Shown: positions 44,818 to 52,201 of the stretch, one piece after another
Numbering within the stretch: position 1 is the first letter of the stretch
How the letters are laid out: every line of letters starts with the position of its first letter
Assembly (NCBI RefSeq): GCF_016862315.1
Contig: NZ_BOMS01000104.1
Span: 20,120 to 84,119 of the forward strand
Source: Actinoplanes palleronii
GTDB lineage: Bacteria; Actinomycetota; Actinomycetes; Mycobacteriales; Micromonosporaceae
Length of the DNA stretch: 64,000 bases
Direction: 5' to 3'
Made by a program: the position numbers and the translations under genes
The notes under the pieces: generated by a model
What the model saw: only the letters and a program-made list of their open reading frames with translations
Databases searched by the model: none
Told to the model about the DNA's origin: nothing

Positions 44818-45510
44818 TCATCGGAGCTCCGGCCAGGCGTCGCCCAGCAGGGTGGTCAGGTGCGGGTCCAGTGCTGCGCGCCAGGCCGGCCAGTCGTGCC
44901 CGCCCGGGCCGACCGCGAGCCTCACCGGATAACCCTGGCGGCGCAGCGCCACCGCCATGTCCCGGTTGTTCGCCAGGTTCTCCTCGGCGGCGCCGCAGGT
45001 CATCGTGGTGGGCACGGCCGGGCCGCGGCCGGTGGTCAGCACCCGGCGGACGTACCGGACGATCCGCGACCAGCGCCGGAACCCGAACTCCTGCCGGTCG
45101 TGCCGCGGCTGGAAGAAACTGCCGGACTGCAGGAAGAGCCCGGCGAACCCGGCCGGATGACACCGTTGCGCGTGCAGCATCGCGAGCGCGCCGAGGCTGA
45201 CACCCGCGCCGACGACCCGATGCACGCCGAGGCGGGACCGCAGGCGGGGCAGAACATCAAGGGCAAGAGCTTCGGCGTACGGGTCACAGGCCGAATACCA
45301 CTCGTCGCGCTGGCCCGGCGGCAGCAGCACCAGGTGGCAGCCGGCCCCCGCGGCGTGCTCGGCCAGCCCGCCGCGACGCTGGTACTCCGGCCCGTCGTGG
45401 GCCAGCAGCAACCGATCGGTGTCCTGGTCAGGTGACCAGACGCGTGCGGTGACCGCGGTGTGCAGGGCGGGCAGCGGAAGCCGGACCCTCCGCCATCGGC
45501 CCGCTCCCAT
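44818..45510 (-). CDS. Alpha/beta-hydrolase, esterase D/enterochelin-esterase-like
   Basis: A 230-residue hydrolase. The nucleophile elbow is GAGVSLGALAML (Ser near 103), and the late catalytic His is in GPGGHDWPAWRAAL. The CGAAEENLANNRDMAVALRR strand-helix before it fits the PF00756 esterase family. No signal peptide is visible. A TAATGT hexamer sits six bases before the ATG, overlapping the stop codon of the TPR gene, so it may have an internal leaderless promoter besides read-through. Confidence 0.82.
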   Translation of the reverse strand: MGAGRWRRVRLPLPALHTAVTARVWSPDQDTDRLLLAHDGPEYQRRGGLAEHAAGAGCHLVLLPPGQRDEWYSACDPYAEALALDVLPRLRSRLGVHRVVGAGVSLGALAMLHAQRCHPAGFAGLFLQSGSFFQPRHDRQEFGFRRWSRIVRYVRRVLTTGRGPAVPTTMTCGAAEENLANNRDMAVALRRQGYPVRLAVGPGGHDWPAWRAALDPHLTTLLGDAWPELR

Positions 45511-45516
45511 GAACGC

Positions 45517-45522
45517 ACATTA
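45517..45522 (-). promoter_or_regulatory. -10 hexamer of a possible internal leaderless promoter
   Basis: TAATGT reads toward the esterase ATG with a six-base gap. Its TAA is also the stop codon of the upstream TPR gene. Confidence 0.35.
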
Positions 45523-46956
45523 ACGCCGTGCCGCCGTTCCCGCCGGGCGAGTGGACTTTGCGCCGGCCCGCTTTCCCGCAGCACCACGGCCGTCGCCGTC
45601 CCGGCCGTCGTGGCTTCCGGTCCGGCGGTCGTGTTCGCCGTCGCGTCGGCGGCTCGTGGCGGCGAGTTCGGTGATCCGGGTGGTCACATCGTCGACGAGG
45701 GCCGGGTCGCCGGTGGCCGCGGCGGCGCGGAGCAGCACGGTCAGGGCTGTCGCACTCCGCTCGGGCGGGCAGTCCGGCAGCAGGGCGGGCAGCCGCGCGG
45801 TCATCAGGTCGACGGCGGCGAGCGGGTCGTCCCGGTGCCGGTGCAGGAAGCCGCCGCGCATGGTGACCGCCTCCAGGGCGTTGTCCGGCGTGATGCCCGG
45901 GTGCGCGGCCAGCTCCGCGGCGTGCCGGGTCAGCCGGTCGGTCCGCTCGACGTCCCCGCGCAGCTCGGTGGCGTCGGCCCGGTTCAGCACCGAGCGCAGG
46001 TAGTCGTCCACCCCGTCCGGCAGCACTGTCCGGAACAGCCGCTCGGCCACCGCGAAGTGCGTCTCGGCCTCGTTCAGGTGCACTGCCGCGAGGCTGCCCG
46101 GCCGCGCCCGAGCGGCCGGCACCACCCGCACCGGCGTCTCCGGAACCGGACTCCGGCTCGGCCGCCCGACCGCCGCTCCCAGCCCGACATCGATCCCCGC
46201 CCCGTCCCCGCTGTCGTGCCGCCCCCCGAACGCCGCCGGGCCGGACTCCAGCTGGCAGTCCGCCGCGGATGTGCCTTCCGGCCCGTCATCCGGCGCCGGC
46301 TCGCCGTCGCTCTCCCGCCGGCCATCCGAATCCGGTTCACCATCGGCATCCGGCAGGGTGCTGCGCTGCGGCTGAGCGCTCGCCTCCGGTGGCGTGCCGG
46401 TCCCCGTGGAGCGGCCGGGCTCCGGCCGGGCGTCGCTGAGCGGCTGGGTGTCGAGCTCAGGCGAAGCGGGTTCCGGTTGTCCGCCGGGTGCTGCCCGCCC
46501 GACGTCCCCGGGCCGGGTGTCAGGCAGCGGCGGGGTGGTGGGGCGGGCGCCGGGTTGGAGCCAGACGCCGGATGGCGGGCGGGCCGTGGTCGCGGGAAGC
46601 TCGGCGAGGCGGGCCAGTTCGACCTCGATGACGCCCAGGTTGTCGAAGGTGATCGCCCGGCCGATCGGGTCGCCGACCAGCGGGCCGACCTCCAGGGACC
46701 GGACCAGGCAGCGCTTCGCCCTGGCGAGATCACCCTGCTCGTGGGCGGTCAGCGCGAGATTGTTGAGGATCGCCGAGTGGGTTCCGGGATCGGGCTCGGT
46801 GACCGTGCCGAGTGCTTCCAGCGCGCGGGCGAAGTGCTCCTCCGCGGCACCCGGCCGCCCGGCACGGCGCAGCATCTCCCCGCGATCGTTCTCGGACACC
46901 GCGATGGAGGCGCCCGCGTGCGCGCTCCGATAGACCTCCGCCACCCGACCTCCCAC
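45520..46956 (-). CDS. TPR-like protein split by a low-complexity insert
   Basis: A 478-residue cytoplasmic protein. Residues 10-118 form TPR-type helices (GEMLRRAGRPGAAEEHFARA, AILNNLALTAHEQGDLARAK, AITFDNLGVIEVELARLAEL). Residues about 120-275 are a Pro/Glu/Asp/Ser-rich linker. Residues 280-440 resume TPR-like helices (LNEAETHFAVAERLFRTVL), and the tail is basic. TPR arrays bind proteins; the split layout is unusual. The GTG start at 46956 has no clear ribosome site, and a GTG four codons later, after GGGAGG, is possible. It is the first gene of the run leading to the cellulase. Confidence 0.7.
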   Translation of the reverse strand: MGGRVAEVYRSAHAGASIAVSENDRGEMLRRAGRPGAAEEHFARALEALGTVTEPDPGTHSAILNNLALTAHEQGDLARAKRCLVRSLEVGPLVGDPIGRAITFDNLGVIEVELARLAELPATTARPPSGVWLQPGARPTTPPLPDTRPGDVGRAAPGGQPEPASPELDTQPLSDARPEPGRSTGTGTPPEASAQPQRSTLPDADGEPDSDGRRESDGEPAPDDGPEGTSAADCQLESGPAAFGGRHDSGDGAGIDVGLGAAVGRPSRSPVPETPVRVVPAARARPGSLAAVHLNEAETHFAVAERLFRTVLPDGVDDYLRSVLNRADATELRGDVERTDRLTRHAAELAAHPGITPDNALEAVTMRGGFLHRHRDDPLAAVDLMTARLPALLPDCPPERSATALTVLLRAAAATGDPALVDDVTTRITELAATSRRRDGEHDRRTGSHDGRDGDGRGAAGKRAGAKSTRPAGTAARR

Positions 46957-47039
46957 CTCCGGTCCGACAATAAGAATAAAACACCCAAATCATCCATATC
47001 GCCAGACACTCTCGACAACACCCGCAACCACGCAGGCCC

Positions 47040-47221
47040 GTGTGTGGGGACTTTCGGTGCGGTGCGCACCGCAACTCCCCACGTTGTGGTTGGTCAGCTC
47101 GTGTGTGGGGACTTTCGGTGCGGTGCGGACCGCAACTCCCCACGCTGTGGTTGGTGGGCTTGTGTGTGGGGACTTTCGGTGCGGAGCGCGCCCAAAATCC
47201 CCACACGGTTTTGGGGTTGGG
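47040..47221. repeat. Three tandem 61-bp repeats (GTGTGGGGACTTTCGG family)
   Basis: Units start at 47040, 47101 and 47162. Each begins GTGTGTGGGGACTTTCGG; the first two continue to CGCAACTCCCCACG, so arms of neighbouring units can pair. The first unit contains the palindrome GCGGTGCGCACCGC. The third unit diverges after 30 bases. A single inverted copy of the same arms is at 28541-28600. Confidence 0.85.
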
Positions 47222-47406
47222 GTGAGCGGGACCACCCACGGGCAATGAAGGGTGCGGCGATCGGTGTGGACGCGCCAGCGGCCAGATCGCCGTGCCCGGC
47301 CCCCGCGGGAGCGGCGATCTGCACCCGGCACCCACCTGGGACAACAAGCTCTTGATCTTGATGGTCCGTGGGTCGGGTGATCGGAAGCGGACCAGCGGAC
47401 TGCCGG

Positions 47407-47412
47407 TAGGGT
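47407..47412 (+). promoter_or_regulatory. -10 hexamer of a probable leaderless phytochrome transcript
   Basis: TAGGGT ends six bases before the ATG at 47419, and no ribosome site is present between them. Confidence 0.4.
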
Positions 47413-47418
47413 CGGTGG

Positions 47419-49638
47419 ATGAGTGAGTGGCTGTCCGAGCGGGCTGCGGCCGCCGAGCGGGAGACCGGGACCACCTTCGATCTCACCGCCTGCGTCCGTG
47501 AGCCGATCCACCGTCTCGGCGGTGTCCAGTCGCACGGTGCGCTGATCGCCGTGCGGGCCGGGACGATCGAGGTGACAAGTGCGAACGCCGAGTCACTTCT
47601 CGGCGTGGACGGGCTGCTCGGCGCGCCGGTGGAGCGGCTGCTGGACGGCGAACAGCTCGCGCGGCTGCACGCCCTTGCCGACGCCGACACCGGGCAGACC
47701 GCGATGATGCCGGTGCGGCTGGCCCCGGACGGGCGGCGGTTCGACGTGACCGTGCACCGGGCCGAGGAGCGGCTCGTGCTGGAGTTCGAGAACGCCGCCG
47801 GCGCGGTCGACGAATTCGGAGCGTTCTCGGTGCCGGTGCGGCAGGCGCTGATCCGGCTGCAGCGGGCCGGAACGGTCACCGAGGCGACGCGGGCCGCGGT
47901 GCGCGAGATCCGGGCGATCACCGGGTACGACCGGGTGGTCACCTACCGTTTCGAGTCCGCCGACGGGCCCGGCGAGGTGATCGCCGAGGACGTGGTGGAG
48001 GACTGGGAGCCGTGGCTCGGGCTCTGGTTCCCGGCCACCGACATCCCGCCGCAGGCCCGCAAGCTCTACGAACGCAACTGGATCCGGGTGATCGCGGACG
48101 TCGCCGACGCCACCGCCCGGCTGGTCCCGGACGTGCTGCCGGACACCGGCGAGCCGCTCGACCTGTCGCTCTCGGTGCTGCGCACGGTGTCGCCGTTCCA
48201 CCTCGAATATCTCCGCAACATCGCGGTGAGCTCGTCGATGTCGGTGTCGCTGCTCGACGACGGCCGGCTGTGGGGGCTGATCGCCTGTCACGGCCGGACG
48301 GTCACGGCACTCAGCCCGCCGGTCCGGGCGGCCTGCGAGTTCTTCGGGGTGGCGTTGTCGCTGCACCTGGCCGCGCTGCGGGAGCGGGACGAGTCGGCGG
48401 TCCGGGAACGGTCCCGGATCACCATCGCCCGGCTGCTGGAGCGGACCTCGGTGGATCTGACGGCGGGCTGGTCACCGGCCGGTCTGGACCAGGTCGTCGA
48501 GTGCGCCGCGGTGGCCGTCCGGTTCGGCGGGGTGATCACGGTGGCCGGGCCGGTGCCGGCCGCGGCGGTGGCGGAGCTGCTGGCCGGGGTGCCGGCCGGG
48601 GAGTTGTGGCACAGCGACCGGCTCGGGTCGGAGCAGCTCTCCGGCGCGCTGGTGCTCCCGGTCGGTACGTCCGGCGACTGCGTGGTCTGGCTGCGCGGCG
48701 AACGGACCGTCGCCCGGCGCTGGGCCGCCGACCCGGCCACGCCGGTGGTCCTCGGCCCGAACGGCCGGCGCCTCACCCCGCGCGGGTCGACAGCGGTGTT
48801 CCTGGCCACCGTCCGCGGCCGGAGCATGCCGTGGTCGGCCACCGACCTGGCGATGGCCGCCGAGCTGGGCCGGTCGCTGACCGAGATAGCCCTGGCCCAG
48901 GCCCGCAAGCTGGCCGCGCTGAACGTCGAGCTGACCCGCAGCAACGTCGACCTGAACTCGTTCGCGCACGCCGCCGCGCACGACCTGAAGGAGCCGTTGC
49001 GCGGCATCGCGAACTACGCCACGTTCATCGCCGAGGACACCGAGGGGCGGCTGGACGAGCTGACCCAGCGTCGCCTCGAGTCCATCCAGCGGCTGGCCAC
49101 CCGGATGGACGAGCTGCTCAACGCGTTGCTGTACTACTCCCGGCTGGGCCGCGTCGACCTGCGGCGGGAGGCGGTCGACCTGCGCACCGCGGTGGCCCGC
49201 GCGCTGGAGTCGGCCGGGCCGCGGCTGGAGACCGCCGGCGTCCAGGTCGAGGTGCCCGGTGATCCGCCGCCGGTCGTCGCCGACCCGGTGTTCCTCGACG
49301 AGATCCTGGTCAACCTGCTGGTGAACGCGGCCAAGTACGCCCGGGCCGACCCGCCGCGCCTGGTCAGCATCGGGGTCGCCGCGACCGTCCCGCCCGGCGG
49401 CGCCGACCCGGAGCCGGCACTGTTCGTCCGGGACAACGGCATCGGCATGCCCGAGCACCTGCGCGAGGAGGCGTTCGAGCTGTTCCGGCGGCTGCACCCG
49501 GGCGGGCAGGACGGGTCCGGCGCCGGGCTGGCCATCGTGCGCCGGATCGTCGAACGGCACGGCGGTCAGATCTGGGCCGGCGAGTCCCCGGGCGGCGGCA
49601 CGACGATGTGGGCGACGTTCGGGCGGGACCGCCAGTAG
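47419..49638 (+). CDS. Bacteriophytochrome sensor histidine kinase
   Basis: A 739-residue red/far-red photoreceptor. PAS domain 1-125 with the bilin-attachment Cys25 (TACVREPIH). GAF domain about 140-315 with FPATDIP (Asp208), SPFHLEYLRN (His261) and ACHG (His291). PHY domain about 325-495 with the tongue motifs WLRGE and PRGST. Kinase with phosphoacceptor His521 in AAHDLKEPLRG, then N-box NLLVNAAKYA, G1 DNGIGM and G2 GSGAGLAI. All key residues are present, so it should bind biliverdin and autophosphorylate. No heme oxygenase gene is in the window. The ATG follows TAGGGT by six bases. Its 3' end overlaps the convergent receiver gene by 73 nt. Confidence 0.95.
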   Translation: MSEWLSERAAAAERETGTTFDLTACVREPIHRLGGVQSHGALIAVRAGTIEVTSANAESLLGVDGLLGAPVERLLDGEQLARLHALADADTGQTAMMPVRLAPDGRRFDVTVHRAEERLVLEFENAAGAVDEFGAFSVPVRQALIRLQRAGTVTEATRAAVREIRAITGYDRVVTYRFESADGPGEVIAEDVVEDWEPWLGLWFPATDIPPQARKLYERNWIRVIADVADATARLVPDVLPDTGEPLDLSLSVLRTVSPFHLEYLRNIAVSSSMSVSLLDDGRLWGLIACHGRTVTALSPPVRAACEFFGVALSLHLAALRERDESAVRERSRITIARLLERTSVDLTAGWSPAGLDQVVECAAVAVRFGGVITVAGPVPAAAVAELLAGVPAGELWHSDRLGSEQLSGALVLPVGTSGDCVVWLRGERTVARRWAADPATPVVLGPNGRRLTPRGSTAVFLATVRGRSMPWSATDLAMAAELGRSLTEIALAQARKLAALNVELTRSNVDLNSFAHAAAHDLKEPLRGIANYATFIAEDTEGRLDELTQRRLESIQRLATRMDELLNALLYYSRLGRVDLRREAVDLRTAVARALESAGPRLETAGVQVEVPGDPPPVVADPVFLDEILVNLLVNAAKYARADPPRLVSIGVAATVPPGGADPEPALFVRDNGIGMPEHLREEAFELFRRLHPGGQDGSGAGLAIVRRIVERHGGQIWAGESPGGGTTMWATFGRDRQ

Positions 49639-50021
49639 TCCAGGGTCTGGCGCAACACCGTCTGGAACAGTCCGAAATTGATCGGCTTGAAGATGTAGCT
49701 GTCCGCGCCGGCGGCGTAGCAGGCGTCCGCCTCGGCCTGGTCCTCCGACGAGGTGAACACCACGATCCGGAGCTGGTCCAGGGCCGGGTCGGCGCGCACC
49801 CGCTGGATCACCGCGAGCCCGCCCTCGCCGGGCATGTTCAGGTCGAGCAGGATCAGGCCGGGCAGCTCCGCGCCGGGCGTGGTCAGCCGGGGGAGCACCT
49901 CGCTGCCGGAGCGCAGGAACTCCAGGCGCAGGTCCGGGAGGGCCCGGCTGATCGCCCGTTCGATGGCCTCGACGTCCTCGGCCGAGTCCTCGACGATCAG
50001 GATCAGATCAAAGCCGGTCAT
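49566..50021 (-). CDS. Single-domain response regulator (Rcp1-like)
   Basis: A 151-residue receiver. The acidic pocket is IVEDSAEDVE, the phosphorylated Asp lies in LILLDLNMPGEGG, Thr in VVFTSSED, and Lys in YIFKPINF; all are intact. There is no output domain. Stand-alone receivers of this type are the usual partners of phytochrome kinases, and this one lies tail-to-tail with a phytochrome gene, overlapping it by 73 nt. It also overlaps the end of the SpoIIE-type gene upstream by 14 nt, so it is expressed with the phosphatase. Confidence 0.92.
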   Translation of the reverse strand: MTGFDLILIVEDSAEDVEAIERAISRALPDLRLEFLRSGSEVLPRLTTPGAELPGLILLDLNMPGEGGLAVIQRVRADPALDQLRIVVFTSSEDQAEADACYAAGADSYIFKPINFGLFQTVLRQTLDYWRSRPNVAHIVVPPPGDSPAQI

Positions 50022-51690
50022 CGGCGGGGCCTTTCGCTGGATCTTCCACCCGGATCGCGAGGACCGCGATGTCGTCGGCGCCGGTGACCCCGAACCTGGC
50101 GGCGGCCGCGCTCAGCTCGTGCACCAGGGTGTCGAGCGGGACGTCCCGCAGCTTGTCGACGGTCTCGTACAACGCGACGTCGCCGAACATCCGGCCGTCC
50201 GCGTCCCGGCTCTCGGTGAGCCCGTCGGTGAACATCACCAGGGTGTCCCCGGTGGCGAGCCGCAGCCGGGACCGGCCGACCCGGGCCTCGGGCAGCACGC
50301 CGACCGGCACGCCACCGCCGCGCCCGGACTCGGCGGGCCGCCCGCGGCGCAGGATCAGCGGCGCCGGATGCCCGCACGACAGCCACTGCACGGCGAAGCC
50401 ACCGGCCTCGGCCCGGAGCAGGGCCACCCCGGCGGTCAGGAACCGCCACGACTTCTCCCGGCGCAGCGAGGTGTTCAGCCGGGCCAGCGCCCGGACCGGC
50501 GGCAGGCCCTCCTGCAGCAGGGCGCCGAGGGTGTGCCGGGCCATCCCGGTCAGGGCGGCCGCGTCCACGCCCCGGCCGCAGACGTCGCCGACCAGGGCGC
50601 CGACCGTGCCGTCCGCGCGGACCACCACGTCGTAGAAGTCGCCGCCGACCTCCAGCACCCGGTCGCCGACCGTGTAGGAGGCGGCGAACTCGAGCCCGGC
50701 CGCGGACGGCAGCCGGCTGGGCAGCAGGTGCTGCTGCATGGTGACCACCTCGCGGCGGCGCTGCTCGTACAGCTCGCCGTTGTCCAGGGCGAGCGCGGCC
50801 CGGTACGACAGGTCGCGCAGGAACCGCGGCGGCGGCACGTCCTGGGGGTCACGCTCGAACATGAAGATCAGCACGCCGGCGGTGCGGTCGCGGGCCCGCA
50901 GCACCTGGGCGTCGACGATCCGGCTGCCGGGGACGACACCCTCGGCGCGGACCACCCGGCCGGCGATCGCCTCGGTGGCCAGCTCGGTCAGCTGCCGGGC
51001 CACCGCGGGGTCGGCGAGCAGCGCGTTCAGCCGCCGCATGTCGATGTGCACGGCGCTGCGCAGCTCCGGCCGGCCGCCCTCGTAGAGGTAGACCAGGCAG
51101 CCCTCGGCGATCGCCGGCACCGCCATCCGGGCCACCCGGCGCAGCGTCTGCGTCCGGTCCAGCACCGCGTCCATCTGCAGCGAGGCCTCGGCCAGCAGCG
51201 CGTCGCGGACCTGCTGGGCCTGCTCGGCGCGGTGCGCGGCGAGTCGCCGGATCGCCTCCCGGGTGACGCCGGCGACCTGGTCCAGGCAGAGCGCCGCACG
51301 ATCCCGGTCACCGTCCGGGCCGAGCAGGACCAGCATCGTCCCGCCGACCTCGCCGTCGCCGTCGAACCGGGACACGGCCACGCCGTGCACGCCGCGTTCG
51401 GCCAGCCAGTCCCGTGCCGGGGAGTCCGGGACGCCGCCCGCGACGGCCAGCTCCAGCGCGACCGGCCGGGCGTCACCCTCGAGCGGGAGCCCGGCCCACC
51501 GGTACACGGTGATCTCGGTGCCGGTGGTGTGCCGCAGACCCCACGCACCGACCGCCCCGGGCACCCGCAGCAGTGGCGGCAGCACCAGGTCGCTCAGCTC
51601 CTCGCGGGAGGTGATGGCCGCGACGGACGCCCACAACCGGTGGATCGTCACCGCCCAGCCCAGTTCCTCCGTCGTCACGGCACGCGACAC
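50008..51690 (-). CDS. GAF-SpoIIE (PP2C-type) serine phosphatase
   Basis: A 560-residue protein. Two GAF-like regions (about 10-150 and 165-310, the second starting ALLAEASLQMDAVLDRTQTL) precede a SpoIIE domain from about 325. Metal-binding Asp residues are in VGGDFYDVV, GDVCGRGVDAAAL, FTDGLTESRD and GADDIAVLAIRV. Such enzymes dephosphorylate STAS anti-sigma antagonists in partner switching. It has no membrane helix. The GTG at 51690 is used; another GTG four codons later is possible. The 3' end overlaps the receiver gene, linking it to light sensing. A STAS substrate candidate is 9 kb away at 40960. Confidence 0.9.
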   Translation of the reverse strand: MSRAVTTEELGWAVTIHRLWASVAAITSREELSDLVLPPLLRVPGAVGAWGLRHTTGTEITVYRWAGLPLEGDARPVALELAVAGGVPDSPARDWLAERGVHGVAVSRFDGDGEVGGTMLVLLGPDGDRDRAALCLDQVAGVTREAIRRLAAHRAEQAQQVRDALLAEASLQMDAVLDRTQTLRRVARMAVPAIAEGCLVYLYEGGRPELRSAVHIDMRRLNALLADPAVARQLTELATEAIAGRVVRAEGVVPGSRIVDAQVLRARDRTAGVLIFMFERDPQDVPPPRFLRDLSYRAALALDNGELYEQRRREVVTMQQHLLPSRLPSAAGLEFAASYTVGDRVLEVGGDFYDVVVRADGTVGALVGDVCGRGVDAAALTGMARHTLGALLQEGLPPVRALARLNTSLRREKSWRFLTAGVALLRAEAGGFAVQWLSCGHPAPLILRRGRPAESGRGGGVPVGVLPEARVGRSRLRLATGDTLVMFTDGLTESRDADGRMFGDVALYETVDKLRDVPLDTLVHELSAAAARFGVTGADDIAVLAIRVEDPAKGPADDRL

Positions 51691-51699
51691 TACAGGTTC

Positions 51700-51705
51700 T
51701 ATGGT
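51700..51705 (+). promoter_or_regulatory. -10 hexamer of a probable leaderless DUF5990 transcript
   Basis: TATGGT ends six bases before the ATG at 51712. It lies in the 21-bp divergent gap shared with the phosphatase gene. Confidence 0.4.
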
Positions 51706-51711
51706 GGCGGC

Positions 51712-52146
51712 ATGCGGATCCGGATCGAGGGACGTGACCTACCCCAATCCTCCGAGCTGCGCCTGAACAACGTGCACGTCGGCGTTCAGCGGCGCGCCGA
51801 GGTGGTCGGGCGGGTCCCGGTGACCGAGGCGCACGCGGTCTGGGAGCTGGAGGCGGACGGCCGTGAGGTCGACGACCTGCTCGACGTCGGCGGCCCCTGG
51901 GTGCACGGCCGGCCCGGGGCCCGTTTCCTGTATCTGAGCTGGGGCGCGGTGCACGACGGTGAGTTCGCCATGTTCCGGCGGGCGAAACTGCTGTTCGGCG
52001 ACATCCCGTCGGCACTGCTGCGGGCCGCCTTCTCCGGCGGAGGGGTGCTGGTCGGCCGGCTCAGCCTGACCGACGACGAGGGCGGTCCGCGCTGCGCGAG
52101 GGTCCGCCCACCCGAGATCGTCTGGACGCTGGAGGCTGATCGCTGA
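51712..52146 (+). CDS. DUF5990 family protein
   Basis: A 144-residue soluble protein. MRIRIEGRDLP, NVHVGVQRRAE, GGPWVHGRPGARFLYLSWG and a late PEIVWTLE strand match the DUF5990 pattern of actinobacteria. No catalytic motif is evident. It is divergent from the SpoIIE-type gene with only 21 bp between the start codons, so the two share a promoter region. Function is unknown. Confidence 0.78.
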   Translation: MRIRIEGRDLPQSSELRLNNVHVGVQRRAEVVGRVPVTEAHAVWELEADGREVDDLLDVGGPWVHGRPGARFLYLSWGAVHDGEFAMFRRAKLLFGDIPSALLRAAFSGGGVLVGRLSLTDDEGGPRCARVRPPEIVWTLEADR

Positions 52147-52201
52147 CGGTCAGCACGATCGCTCGCATCGTCGTCACCCTGGCGGCGACATCGGCCGTCG
52201 G

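Larger units (their letters stand above)
46957..47418. other. Repeat-bearing intergenic region
   Basis: A 462-base gap between the divergent TPR gene and phytochrome gene. It holds the three-unit repeat array at 47040-47221 and, at its right end, the TAGGGT hexamer before the phytochrome start. An AT-rich patch of about 50 bases at 46967-47012 may include the promoter of the TPR gene. No coding sequence is supported. Confidence 0.6.

Noticed and set aside
47040..47221. CRISPR array
   Set aside because: Whole 61-bp units are nearly identical, so there are no unique spacers, only three units are present, and no cas genes are in the window.
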